Below are positions 8,037-17,507 of a stretch of 64,000 nt of DNA, piece after piece. Under the pieces are notes generated by a model. That model saw nothing but the letters and a program-made list of their open reading frames with translations, did no database searches and was not told the DNA's origin. The position numbers were made by a program, and so were the translations under genes. The stretch's first letter is position 1. Every line of letters starts with the position of its first letter. The DNA is from Dyadobacter sp. CECT 9275 (GTDB taxonomy: Bacteria; Bacteroidota; Bacteroidia; Cytophagales; Spirosomataceae), in assembly GCF_907164905.1 (NCBI RefSeq), contig NZ_CAJRAF010000001.1:1771001-1835000 (forward strand), given 5' to 3'.

Positions 8037-9092
8037 ATGATATATATTACCGATCTGGCATGTATTTCTCCGCAGCCGACATTCGACCATACTTTTTTTG
8101 AAGGGGAGGTACATATTTATAAAGGTGCACGTTACCTGGCAGTTGAGCCAGGGTATACGGACATCATTCCGGCGGGACTCTTGCGGCGGATGGGGAAGGC
8201 TGTCAGAATGGGTGTGGGTGCAGGCTTATCTTTGCTGAGGCATCATCCCGACATCGAAGGCATCATCCTGGGTACTGGTAACGGGGGGCTGGAAGATTGC
8301 CTCAAGTTCCTCAATCAGATCGTAGATTATGCGGAAGGTACGCTCACGCCCACGAATTTTGTTCAGAGTACGCCCAATGCCGTGGCAGGAAATCTGGCGC
8401 TGATGGGCAAACTGACAGGCTACAATGCCACACACGTACACAAGGGGCTGGCATTTGAAAACGCACTGTTGGACGCCATGATGCTTCTGGAAGAGCGTAA
8501 ACTGCATGCTTTGCTCGTAGGGAGTGTGGAGGAAATATCAGATTACAACCATAACATCGATTTCCTGAACGGAAATTTTAAAGAAGGGGATTTTACTTCA
8601 GAAACGCTATTGAAAACCAACACTCCCGGTACTGTCAATGGGGAGGGCGCAGCTTGGTTTGTGGTTTCGGACCGGAAGGACCAGGCTTTGGCTGAAATTG
8701 CCGATATCACTCACACCGGAAATCTCGCGGCAGAAGACCTCGATAACTGGGTTCTGCATTTTTTAAAGCGGAATCAGCTGGAAGCGTCAGAAGTGGAAAT
8801 GCTGATGACCGGTATGAATGGAGATGTCAGAAATGATTATTTTTATACCAATCTGCAGGCAGGTTTATTGAAAGACCGGCCTGTGGTAACTTTTAAAAAT
8901 GTAGCCGGTGAACACCCTACTGCGTCCGCCTTTGCAACCTGGCTTGCCGTGCATATTCTCAGTGGGAGCGGTGTTCCTGCATCTGTAGTATATTCCGGAA
9001 GCCCGGCAGGTATACCCCGAAACATACTCCTTTATAATCACCACCTGGGCGAGCAGCACGCGCTGATTTTGATGAGGTCAGTCAACAGGTAA
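8037..9092 (+). CDS. Ketosynthase-like protein without catalytic Cys (chain-length-factor type), copy 1
   Basis: This 351-residue protein has the thiolase/ketosynthase outline: an AGLLRRMGK start block, GTGNGG, TPTNFVQSTPNAVAGN, a GYNATH turn and a NGEGAAWFVV core. Where active ketosynthases carry the nucleophile Cys, this protein has a VHKGLAFE stretch, with Lys136 at the expected position. The catalytic Cys is therefore absent. Such proteins act as chain-length factors paired with an active ketosynthase in type II polyketide and aryl-polyene systems. It is paralogous to the gene at 26059. It is convergent with the halogenase-like gene and follows glpD closely. Pairing and role are inferred. 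Confidence 0.72.
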   Translation: MIYITDLACISPQPTFDHTFFEGEVHIYKGARYLAVEPGYTDIIPAGLLRRMGKAVRMGVGAGLSLLRHHPDIEGIILGTGNGGLEDCLKFLNQIVDYAEGTLTPTNFVQSTPNAVAGNLALMGKLTGYNATHVHKGLAFENALLDAMMLLEERKLHALLVGSVEEISDYNHNIDFLNGNFKEGDFTSETLLKTNTPGTVNGEGAAWFVVSDRKDQALAEIADITHTGNLAAEDLDNWVLHFLKRNQLEASEVEMLMTGMNGDVRNDYFYTNLQAGLLKDRPVVTFKNVAGEHPTASAFATWLAVHILSGSGVPASVVYSGSPAGIPRNILLYNHHLGEQHALILMRSVNR

Positions 9093-9134
9093 GGAGTAGA
9101 AAGCGTACGATTTTACGCCGCACGCTTGCCAGAA

Positions 9135-10373
9135 TCATTGCTGCACTTCTTTTTCCTTCATTTTGATCACCTTTGCAAGCGTGGGCAGGATGGTGTCGTG
9201 TTTTTTTACGAATGGATTTGCCTGGTCCCATACATAGCCGGCCAATACGGAGCAGATCTGATTTTTGAAAGTGCTATCAATTTCCCTGGCAAATACAATG
9301 GTCTGGAAATCACCGCTGTACCATCCGGCAACATAACTACGGAAAACGTCGATGCCTTTTTGTATGACATCCTCGTAATCCTTCTTCCAGTCAACATTTT
9401 CCCCCTGCAGGTGGCGATGTGTCATTTTGGCCGATAATAATCCCGATGCTGTTGCAAATGTTACTCCGGATGAAAAGATAGGGTCAAGAAATTCGGTACT
9501 GTTACCGGACATCACGAAACCTTCGCCCCACATTTTTTTTACACCAATGGAATAACCCAGAATGTGGCGTGGTTCAAATTTAAGGGCGGAATCGGTAAAA
9601 CGCCCTTTCAGGTCTTCAAACGTACGGATGAAATCCTTGTAACCCTGGCTGTCATTTTCAGCCAGTTCAATAATCTTCTCCTTGTCTCCCACGATACCTA
9701 CGGACGTCGAACCATCGGAAAAAGGGATCGCCCATATCCAGGATTTATTATTGTCGAAAGAATGGACAAAAATATTCTGGCTGGCTTTTTCGGTACGGTT
9801 AATGTCTTCAAGATGAGCGAAAATAGCACCCCTGGGGGTAAAGGAAGAGGGTTTGCTCAGATCGAATAGCCTGGGTAACACACGGCCATAGCCGCTTGAG
9901 TCAATAATGAATTTTGATCGGATCGTGTGTATGGCGCCTTCTGCATCTTTATACTCAATGGTCTGCATGTCAGCAGAGCATTCCACACTCAGTACTTCAC
10001 ATTCAAAATGAACGTCCACGCCTTTTCGGGCGGTTTCCTGGGCGAGCGTCATATCGAATTCACTTCTTTTGACCTGCCAGGTCCAGGTCCATCCCTGTGT
10101 AAACTGTTCGGAGAAAAAGAATTCACATCTTTTTTCTCCTCTCATGAAGGCTGCGCCCGTTTTTTTCTGAAAGTTTTTTTCTTTCACTGCCTCCAGTAAT
10201 CCGGATTCCTCCAGATGTTCCATGCAGCAGGGCAACAGACTTTCGCCTATCTGGAAACGCGGAAATTTTTCTTTTTCAAGGATCGTTACTTCATAACCTT
10301 GTTTTTTTAAATAGGAAGCGGCAACTGTGCCTGCCGGGCCTGCTCCAATGACCACTACGTCAACATTTTGCAT
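9135..10373 (-). CDS. Flavin-dependent halogenase/monooxygenase-like protein
   Basis: A 412-residue FAD protein of the tryptophan-halogenase superfamily. The Rossmann motif VVVIGAGPAGTVAASYL follows the start directly, then RFQIGESLLPCC. An FQKKTGAAF segment places Lys residues where halogenases keep their catalytic lysine. SWIWAIP corresponds to the halogenase hallmark WxWxIP. In pigment clusters such enzymes chlorinate or hydroxylate the aryl head group. Start chosen at the ATG at 10373, because an upstream in-frame start would overlap the preceding gene and add 19 unlike residues. Only two bases separate it from the desaturase-like gene. Halogenase versus hydroxylase cannot be settled by reading. 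Confidence 0.75.
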   Translation of the reverse strand: MQNVDVVVIGAGPAGTVAASYLKKQGYEVTILEKEKFPRFQIGESLLPCCMEHLEESGLLEAVKEKNFQKKTGAAFMRGEKRCEFFFSEQFTQGWTWTWQVKRSEFDMTLAQETARKGVDVHFECEVLSVECSADMQTIEYKDAEGAIHTIRSKFIIDSSGYGRVLPRLFDLSKPSSFTPRGAIFAHLEDINRTEKASQNIFVHSFDNNKSWIWAIPFSDGSTSVGIVGDKEKIIELAENDSQGYKDFIRTFEDLKGRFTDSALKFEPRHILGYSIGVKKMWGEGFVMSGNSTEFLDPIFSSGVTFATASGLLSAKMTHRHLQGENVDWKKDYEDVIQKGIDVFRSYVAGWYSGDFQTIVFAREIDSTFKNQICSVLAGYVWDQANPFVKKHDTILPTLAKVIKMKEKEVQQ

Positions 10374-10375
10374 AA

Positions 10376-11905
10376 CTAAGCGTTTTTTACTTTCTGAACC
10401 AGTGTCTCTTTGTCTAGAAATGAAAAGCACGTAACAAAAGCACTTACAGTGACGCCCAATATGCCATGCAGAGAGACGTTCTGTCCCGTGAGATGTAGAT
10501 TAGGGATTCTGGTTTTCGTGTTAATTTGGGTGCGTGCCGGTGATTGTGATTTTTTTTTGATGCCGTACAACGAACCATCAGGATTTCCGATGTAATCCCG
10601 GAAAGTGAGGGGAGTGGCACTATGCACGGATTTTATTTTGGACCTGATATCCGGGAAAACCTTTTCCAGGTGGGTCAGTACTTTTTCTTCTTTTTCCTTC
10701 TTGAATTCGTAATAGGAGATATCTCTTTCACCCGGTTGGGTCACCGTGTTGTGCGAATGGCTCCATTTCTCTATTTCTGCGGTATTCATGTAAGTCATAA
10801 TGGACATGGAATCCGCAAATTCCGGATGCTTGGATACCGCCGGAGTACAGATAAAATAGGTTTCGGGCCATTCCCTTTCATCATATTGCAGGCCTCCCCA
10901 CACATCATCAATGTCGTGCTGATAAATATTGTAGTTCAGGTAGGGAAAGCTCTTTTCATTAAATGTAAGGTGGACCAGGAAAGTAGAAATGCTATTTTCC
11001 AGCCCCTTTACTCTGTTTTTGTAAACTTTAAGAAAGCGGTCCTCTCCAAAGATATCGATGGTTACCGCAGGATGGACATTGGAGATAAACTCCTTGCCCC
11101 TGATGGTATCTCCGTCTTCGAGAAGCACTTCGGTAACAAGGCCCTCGTCATTGTAATGGGCCGATACTACCTTTTTTCGTTTAAGAATTTTTCCGCCCAT
11201 GCTCCTGATTCTGCGGCTCAGCAATATAGCCAGTTGTGAACCGCCATCCACCAGTTTGTAGGCCCCCGTAAGGTAGCTGTTGATGATCAGGGCATGAACG
11301 TAAAAAGGGGTGTTATGTTTATCCCCCGCGTAAAGCAGATTGGAGCCCGCCAGTACATTTCGAAGCCTCACATTGGTAGTCAGGGTGGCTATGTAATCAT
11401 GTGCATTTAATTCCAGCAGGTCCTCATTCATCTGGTAATTCATTCCAGAAGTCCTGAGGTTGTACAAGGGAAAAAAGCTGCAGGTTTCCTTTATTTTAGC
11501 GCAGTAGGTATCAATGGCCTTTTGCTCGTCGGGAAAACAGGCGATCAGATTTTCTCTGAACTGATCGTATCCCTGGCCATAGTTATATGCTTTCCCATCT
11601 GCAAAACGGATCACATCAAAACGATCTTCATCAAGCCGTTTCAATTTTAAATCCTCCAGGATACCAAAGTACTTAAAAAACTGGTACAGGTTTTCTCCGG
11701 CATCCATACTTCCTATATAATGGACGCCCGTATCAAATATGGTTTTATCCCTGCTGTATACCTGAAGGTTTCCACCGATCTGATGATTTTTTTCAAGAAC
11801 AATCACCCGTTTTCCTTCCGATGCCAGTATGCAGGCACAGGCTAAACCGCCCAATCCACTCCCCACAATGACAAAATCATATTCCTTGTCTGATACCTGC
11901 TGCAT
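10376..11905 (-). CDS. Phytoene-desaturase-like FAD oxidoreductase
   Basis: This is a 509-residue flavoprotein related to phytoene desaturases and retinol saturases (CrtI/RetSat type). The N-terminal FAD motif reads FVIVGSGLGGLACACILASEG, followed by VLEKNHQIGGN. The C-terminal signature is LHLTGQNVSLHGILGV, the adenine/FAD-closing motif of this family. Proteins of this type recur in flexirubin clusters, where they may oxidise or saturate the polyene or an acyl chain. The true substrate is unknown. It is the second gene of a three-gene minus-strand operon, between the MMPL fusion (66-base gap) and the halogenase-like gene. Confidence 0.82.
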   Translation of the reverse strand: MQQVSDKEYDFVIVGSGLGGLACACILASEGKRVIVLEKNHQIGGNLQVYSRDKTIFDTGVHYIGSMDAGENLYQFFKYFGILEDLKLKRLDEDRFDVIRFADGKAYNYGQGYDQFRENLIACFPDEQKAIDTYCAKIKETCSFFPLYNLRTSGMNYQMNEDLLELNAHDYIATLTTNVRLRNVLAGSNLLYAGDKHNTPFYVHALIINSYLTGAYKLVDGGSQLAILLSRRIRSMGGKILKRKKVVSAHYNDEGLVTEVLLEDGDTIRGKEFISNVHPAVTIDIFGEDRFLKVYKNRVKGLENSISTFLVHLTFNEKSFPYLNYNIYQHDIDDVWGGLQYDEREWPETYFICTPAVSKHPEFADSMSIMTYMNTAEIEKWSHSHNTVTQPGERDISYYEFKKEKEEKVLTHLEKVFPDIRSKIKSVHSATPLTFRDYIGNPDGSLYGIKKKSQSPARTQINTKTRIPNLHLTGQNVSLHGILGVTVSAFVTCFSFLDKETLVQKVKNA

Positions 11906-11971
11906 GTACTTGTGACCGAATAAGTATTAAGGTGTGATCTGTAAGTTAATAGGGTGGGTACTGCTTGTTGT

Positions 11972-14900
11972 TTATCCGATGGAGGACAGGATCGCCGGGC
12001 CGTTTTTTTTCAAAATAAACAGAACATTGGAGGTATTGGCGGAGTGTCGCCGCATTTCATAGTCCAGTCCATGTTTTGCTGCAAAATGCCGGATCGTATC
12101 GGAATGAAAGAAATGGAACTCATCCTGTTTTTTATTAAAAGAAAACAAACCGGTTGATAATTTTTCGGTAAGTTTTGTGTTTTCGTGCTGCTCTGAAAAA
12201 TCCGTTATACCATCCCGTATGAAAAGAATTCCCCCGTTCCCGAGCGCTTCTACACAGCGGTTCAGCAAAGTAAACTGTTTTTCCTCTGATAAATAATGAA
12301 GTATATCATTTAAAAAAATTACATCCTGGTGGCTCATTTCATAAGTCATAATATCCTGATAAAAAAAGAGCAGGTTTTCGGTTTTATGATAGCTGTTCCG
12401 GGCCGTCAGGATTTTCTCTTCATCGTAGTCCACACCCTGAATAACCCTATCCGGATTTTTATAATGGAGGAAAAATGAGAGGTAGCCATATCCGCAGCCA
12501 ACATCCAGAATGTGCTTCCGGCCTGCTATCTGTTCATTGTAAAAGGTATAATTTTTCGCTTCAAGTTTCCATTTTATTTTGAAATACCACTCCAGGACCG
12601 GGCCCTTGAAAACATAGTTTGTGAATATCCGGTGTTGAAGGTAGGTTGTGGTTTCCATCTCGTCACGGTACCTGGCATACTCTGCTTTGAAGTGTGCCGA
12701 AATATTTTTTGTGATATCCCTCAGCTGGATACCCCACGATCCGTCGGTAATGCTGATCCTGGGCAGTACCCGTACGTTCAGGCCACCGGAACTTATCAGG
12801 AAATCATTTTTGGGTAAAACCTCTGAGGCGCCATGAATGAGTATAGGCTGAATATCCAGCCCGAGTTCCTGAGCCAGGTGGAAGGCCCCCTTATGAAAAC
12901 GCCCGATCTCTCCATCATAAGAACGGGTTCCCTCCGGGAAAATCAGGAGCGAATAACCGTCTGCAACCAATTGTTTCACCTTTCGGAGGTTTTCCTCGGG
13001 GCCATCCTCTGTATAGATGTACCCCGCAAACCGGATGATCGGTCCAAAAAACGGCGAATTATAAACCCAGCCTTTGACCATGAGTACAATTTTAGGGCTC
13101 ATCATAATGGCCAGCAGGATATCCAGAAAAGAGCTGTGGTTGGCAATGAATATGACGGGCTTGTCGGTTGGCAGGTTTTCGAGGCCTGAGAAATTTTTCC
13201 GGACGTGCGGGCCGGAGTATATCACCGTTTTGGCATAAAACGACAAGGAACGATTGATCATCTCCCTTTTTCTCTTTCTGGAAACCGGGAGCAGTAAAAT
13301 GGTTACCAGCTTGGAATGTAAAAACAGACAGCCCGACAGGAAATAGGTGAAACTACTGATGCTGATCAGAAATGGTAGCAGAGTCACCGGAGCTTTCTTT
13401 CTGGCGATCCGGTTCTGCACGAAGAGATTGAAAATCAGGGGTTGGAAAACGAAGGAGATCAGAAGAATACAGACAATACCCAGCACGCTAATGAGCGCAA
13501 TGGAGTGGATGGCGGGGTGTTTGGCAAAGATAAGCGCCCCCGTTCCGATGATGGTGGTAAGGCCCGACAATATGATGGCGCTCCGGTAAGATTTCAGATT
13601 ATCCTTCCCGTCTTTGTATTTACTCAGCAGACCGTCTGTCACAAAAATACTGAAGTCGTCACCCAGCCCGAAGATGAAAGTAGTAACGACCACATTCACA
13701 AAATTGAACTTTATACCAACCAGTGCCGCAATACCCAGAATCCAGATCCAGCTCATTACCATGGGCAAAAATGTCAGCAGGGCCAGTTCCAGCCTGCCAT
13801 AAACGATCAGTAACGTAAGGAATACAACGGAGGCAGATATCAGGAGTATATAATTAAAGTCGTCTTTTACCATGGTAAGCAGGCTCGCGGCGAGCTCACC
13901 CCGGTCGAAGATTTCGGTGCCAGGTACCGCCCTTAAATCGGCTTTGACATTTTCCAGCTGTGGCAACGGAACAATAACAGGTGTGATGTAGGTTACTTTT
14001 CCGGCTTTGATATCCACCAGGTTGTCAAACCCAAGATCTATTAACAGCTCATTTTTATCTGTATGGTTTGCAGGAAAGGCAACCAGTCTTTTAAAGGAGT
14101 CAAAGGAATGGATACTAAATCCGTTCTGAGCCGACGCTTTATTCAGATCGGAAAATACCTGGCTTTTTTTCTCTGGTGTCCAATACTCTTTCCAGCGCCT
14201 GCTTCGCTCTTCCCGAATATCTGACGGTACCAGGAAAGTCCCCGAGGATATAAAGCTGGTGATTTTTTCCTGTTCCTTTAGTTTCGATAGTTTTTGAAAA
14301 ACCTGGTAATTGGAAGCCTGAGCCCGGTCGTTGGTCGTACTGGTAGCAAATACATATATTCTTTTTTCCTTTGAGGGGTTCAGGCCCGTGAGTTCATTTT
14401 CCCGTTTTTTTAAATCGTCATTCTGGATGCTCAGGTTTTCAAAACTACTGTCAAAAGTAGTAAACTGCGCATAGTAGAGGAATATACCTGTGAGCAGGAT
14501 AATGATCGCCACCACTGGTGTGCGCAACCTCCCCGACCAGCGTGGCAGCCTGAAAAATACGGGTTCTTTTAATGACTGGGTGAAGTCAATCCCGACGCTT
14601 TCCAGGATGACCGGCAGGCCGGTTAAGGTAAAAACAGCAGCGCCCAGCAAACTGAGTGACGCAAAAAAACCAAAATCCTGTAGGACGGTCGAATTTGTGA
14701 AATGAAGTGCTGTAAACGCCATAACAGTGGTAAAACTGCCTGTAAGCAAAGGGGAACTTACCTCTTTTATCGCACTTTGGATGGAGCCGGTGTGCCGGAG
14801 GTGTGTGAAAAAATGAAATGAATAATCCAGCAGGATACCGAAAACCACCGCTCCGGTAGCCAGTGATATGCCTGATACCCCGGGGCGGAAAAACCCCGTG

Positions 14901-15829
14901 ATACCCAGTGCGAACAATCCTCCGAAGAGGCCGGGAAGTATTAAAAACAGGGGCGTCAGTACCTTTCGGTAATAACTGATTAGTAACAGGAGAATAGCGG
15001 TGATGGCAATAAGCATCGTTTTCAGAGAATCCTGCTTGACCTGGATAGCATTTCGGGCAGAAATTTCGAATGTACCGAAGTAGGAAAGCTTGTGGACGGG
15101 GAATTGCCTGTCCCATTTGGTTTTGAAAGCCTCCACCCGGTTGAACAACGCTACGTCTTTTTCTGAATTCCCCGAATTATAGGCCGTAATGGCCGTTACA
15201 AGTATCTTTTTATTGTCACCCGAAAACATTACGCCGTCCGCAACCGAAATTCCACCTGCATTACTTACTGCGTTAAGTCGTCTGAAATAGGGGCCGGTGA
15301 CACCGAGCGGGTCGTTTAAAATGAATTGTTTAAAAAAAGTACCCCCTGGTGCGATCAGTTGTTTTTTGACAGCCGAGACCGACCGGTTTATGGAATCTGC
15401 CGAGAGTCTTGGGGAGAGTACCGCATAATAAGAAGAGTCAATCAGTTGCGGAAAATGATCGTAGGTATAATTGTAAACATCCTGCTGGACGTCTGGACGG
15501 ATTGCCTGGATGTTGATAATCAGTCCCTTGCAGGCCTTGTTCAGGGAGTCGGCAAAGTTCTGAGCCAGCTCCGCTGCGTCGTAAGTACCGGTATTGTCGG
15601 TGTACTCCAGTGAAAATACAATTTGATTGATGAAATTTTTATTCTCTACCAGCCGGTTAAATTCTTCAAAAGTTTTGCCCTTCGGTAAGGTTGCAAAGAT
15701 ACTTTCCGTGATCCTCAGCCTGGAAATTCCCCAGCCCAGCATTCCGGTAATCAGGAGCAGGCCAATAAAAAAACTGAGTTTATGTCTGGAAAGGAGTGAA
15801 TTTAGCCTTAGTAATAGTTCTCCGATCAT
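11972..15829 (-). CDS. Trifunctional MMPL transporter / lysophospholipid-type acyltransferase / SAM methyltransferase
   Basis: This protein of about 1285 residues joins three domains. Residues 1 to about 820 form an MMPL/RND exporter with two groups of membrane helices and two large periplasmic loops. Around residue 895 lies a PlsC acyltransferase domain (NHSSFLD for HX4D, then FPEGTRSYDGEIGRFHKGAF). Around residue 1107 the SAM-binding motif HILDVGCGYGYLSF opens a class I methyltransferase that runs to the end. This fusion type recurs in flexirubin clusters, where it likely exports, esterifies and O-methylates the pigment. The ATG at 15829 is preferred over the TTG at 15841 because the promoter lies just upstream. 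It heads the minus-strand arm. Confidence 0.88.
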   Translation of the reverse strand: MIGELLLRLNSLLSRHKLSFFIGLLLITGMLGWGISRLRITESIFATLPKGKTFEEFNRLVENKNFINQIVFSLEYTDNTGTYDAAELAQNFADSLNKACKGLIINIQAIRPDVQQDVYNYTYDHFPQLIDSSYYAVLSPRLSADSINRSVSAVKKQLIAPGGTFFKQFILNDPLGVTGPYFRRLNAVSNAGGISVADGVMFSGDNKKILVTAITAYNSGNSEKDVALFNRVEAFKTKWDRQFPVHKLSYFGTFEISARNAIQVKQDSLKTMLIAITAILLLLISYYRKVLTPLFLILPGLFGGLFALGITGFFRPGVSGISLATGAVVFGILLDYSFHFFTHLRHTGSIQSAIKEVSSPLLTGSFTTVMAFTALHFTNSTVLQDFGFFASLSLLGAAVFTLTGLPVILESVGIDFTQSLKEPVFFRLPRWSGRLRTPVVAIIILLTGIFLYYAQFTTFDSSFENLSIQNDDLKKRENELTGLNPSKEKRIYVFATSTTNDRAQASNYQVFQKLSKLKEQEKITSFISSGTFLVPSDIREERSRRWKEYWTPEKKSQVFSDLNKASAQNGFSIHSFDSFKRLVAFPANHTDKNELLIDLGFDNLVDIKAGKVTYITPVIVPLPQLENVKADLRAVPGTEIFDRGELAASLLTMVKDDFNYILLISASVVFLTLLIVYGRLELALLTFLPMVMSWIWILGIAALVGIKFNFVNVVVTTFIFGLGDDFSIFVTDGLLSKYKDGKDNLKSYRSAIILSGLTTIIGTGALIFAKHPAIHSIALISVLGIVCILLISFVFQPLIFNLFVQNRIARKKAPVTLLPFLISISSFTYFLSGCLFLHSKLVTILLLPVSRKRKREMINRSLSFYAKTVIYSGPHVRKNFSGLENLPTDKPVIFIANHSSFLDILLAIMMSPKIVLMVKGWVYNSPFFGPIIRFAGYIYTEDGPEENLRKVKQLVADGYSLLIFPEGTRSYDGEIGRFHKGAFHLAQELGLDIQPILIHGASEVLPKNDFLISSGGLNVRVLPRISITDGSWGIQLRDITKNISAHFKAEYARYRDEMETTTYLQHRIFTNYVFKGPVLEWYFKIKWKLEAKNYTFYNEQIAGRKHILDVGCGYGYLSFFLHYKNPDRVIQGVDYDEEKILTARNSYHKTENLLFFYQDIMTYEMSHQDVIFLNDILHYLSEEKQFTLLNRCVEALGNGGILFIRDGITDFSEQHENTKLTEKLSTGLFSFNKKQDEFHFFHSDTIRHFAAKHGLDYEMRRHSANTSNVLFILKKNGPAILSSIG

Positions 15830-15854
15830 GGATAGGGGCAACGTGAGTGTGAGG

Positions 15855-15885
15855 CAAAAATAATGAAATGTATTACTCCTGCCAA
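15855..15885 (-). promoter_or_regulatory. Promoter of the MMPL fusion operon
   Basis: On the minus strand TTG (15883-15885) precedes TATTTTTG (15855-15862) by 20 bases, matching the Bacteroidota consensus. The start site is expected near 15848, leaving about 19 bases before the ATG at 15829. This arrangement supports that start over the TTG at 15841. Confidence 0.6.
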
Positions 15886-15977
15886 CTTATTAATGTTCAA
15901 GGGCAGTATCCGAACAGGTTTGTCAAAGCGGCAAAAAAAGATTTATTTTACGTCATATTTAATATTCTCAACTGTAA

Positions 15978-17507
15978 ATGAATCGTATTTCCCTCGCTCA
16001 CATTGAGCAGCATGCCATTGAAAAGAAGGAATTTATTTTAGCGGACGATGCGCTTGACAAGGTTTCCCGGTCTTTTAACTTTTTGACTGATTTCTCAAAA
16101 GATAAGATTATTTATGGTATCAACACTGGTTTTGGCCCCATGGCTCAATACCGGATCGAAACAGATAAACTCAATAGTCTTCAATATAATCTGATCAGAA
16201 GCCATTCCAGCGGAATCGGCAGACCGCTCAACGAGATATACGCAAGAAGCGTTATGTTGGCGCGTCTTAATTCTTTTTTGCAAGCTAATTCTGGGATCAG
16301 TACCGGTGTAATCAAACAAATTGTTTTGTTTCTCAATCACGGTATCGTTCCCGAAATATTTGAACATGGCAGTGTAGGGGCAAGCGGTGATCTGGTACAG
16401 CTCTCCCATCTGGGTCTTAATCTGATCGGGGAGGGACATGTTTATTACAAAGGTATCCGGCGGGTAACCTCCGAAGTTTTTGCCGAACTGGGCCTACAGC
16501 CGCTTCGAATGGAACTGCGCGACGGCCTCGGGCTTATCAATGGTACCTCCTGTATGACCGGCATTGCTGCGATTAACATCATTTACGCCCAACGGCTTGT
16601 TGAATGGGGTATTGCGGCTTCATCGATGCTCAATGAGGTGGTGGAGGCTTTTGACGATTCGTTTTCCAAAGAATTGAACTCGGTTAAGCATCATGCGGGA
16701 CAGCAGTATGTTGCTCAGCAAATGCGTGAATTTGTGCAGGGAAGCGGAATGATCCGTAACAGGGAAGAACTGTTTAAGGATGATACCGCCCTGCAGCGCA
16801 CCGAATTTGAAAGAAAGATACAGGAATACTATTCCATCCGCTGTGTGCCGCAGATCATTGGTCCCATTGTAGATACCATTAATTATGCACAGGATGTTAT
16901 TGTAAACGAACTTAATTCGACCAATGACAATCCGATTGTAAATCCTGAGGAAAATAATGTTTTTCACGGAGGTAATTTCCATGGCGACTATATTTCTCTG
17001 GAAATGGATAAGGTCAAAATCGTACTCACCAAGTTGTCGATGCTCATGGAACGTCAGCTTAACTTCTTGATGAACAGCAAGCTGAACAATAAGTTTCCGC
17101 CTTTCCTGAACGCAGGAACCTGGGGGTTGAATTTCGGGTTTCAGGGGGTACAGTTTACAGCTACTTCCACAACTGCCGAAAATCAGTCACTTTCTGGATC
17201 CGTATATGTTCACAGTATTCCGAATAACAATGATAATCAGGATATTGTCAGCATGGGAACCAACAGCGCCGTGATGGCGAAGCAAGTGCTGGAAAACGCA
17301 TACCAGGTAATGTCCATTCACATTATGGCGATCTGCCAGGCGATTGACCTGCTGGACAGTGAGGAGAAGGAGCGTCTTTCAGACCAGGCGAAGTCGGTTT
17401 ACACGCAGATCCGCAAAAAGGCCAGCTTCGTGAAAGACGACGTGCCGCAGTCCGAAAGTATTGCTGCCGTTTATGAATATATCAAAGAAACATCATTTAA
17501 ATTATGA
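15978..17507 (+). CDS. Tyrosine ammonia-lyase (HAL/PAL family)
   Basis: The enzyme eliminates ammonia from an aromatic amino acid using the self-made MIO cofactor. The MIO tripeptide is Ala135-Ser136-Gly137 in GASGDLVQLSHL. The substrate-selectivity loop reads SHSSG (residues 75-79), as I remember it in the tyrosine lyase of Flavobacterium johnsoniae, whereas histidine lyases carry SHAAG. Other shared blocks are YGINTGFGPMA and YVHSIPNNNDNQDIVSMG. The length of 509 residues is normal. It heads the plus-strand arm and overlaps the ketoreductase by four bases, so it most likely supplies 4-coumarate as the polyene starter. A weak promoter-like TTG-N21-TATTTTAC lies upstream. Histidine lyase is the alternative, but no hut genes are nearby. 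Confidence 0.85.
   Translation: MNRISLAHIEQHAIEKKEFILADDALDKVSRSFNFLTDFSKDKIIYGINTGFGPMAQYRIETDKLNSLQYNLIRSHSSGIGRPLNEIYARSVMLARLNSFLQANSGISTGVIKQIVLFLNHGIVPEIFEHGSVGASGDLVQLSHLGLNLIGEGHVYYKGIRRVTSEVFAELGLQPLRMELRDGLGLINGTSCMTGIAAINIIYAQRLVEWGIAASSMLNEVVEAFDDSFSKELNSVKHHAGQQYVAQQMREFVQGSGMIRNREELFKDDTALQRTEFERKIQEYYSIRCVPQIIGPIVDTINYAQDVIVNELNSTNDNPIVNPEENNVFHGGNFHGDYISLEMDKVKIVLTKLSMLMERQLNFLMNSKLNNKFPPFLNAGTWGLNFGFQGVQFTATSTTAENQSLSGSVYVHSIPNNNDNQDIVSMGTNSAVMAKQVLENAYQVMSIHIMAICQAIDLLDSEEKERLSDQAKSVYTQIRKKASFVKDDVPQSESIAAVYEYIKETSFKL

Noticed and set aside
10622..11239. 205-codon plus-strand frame opposite the desaturase-like gene
   Set aside because: It is the complement of a gene with intact FAD motifs; the translation has no recognisable domain.
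14586..15116. 176-codon minus-strand frame inside the MMPL fusion gene
   Set aside because: Alternative frame of the same strand; the large fusion frame carries the conserved transporter sequence.
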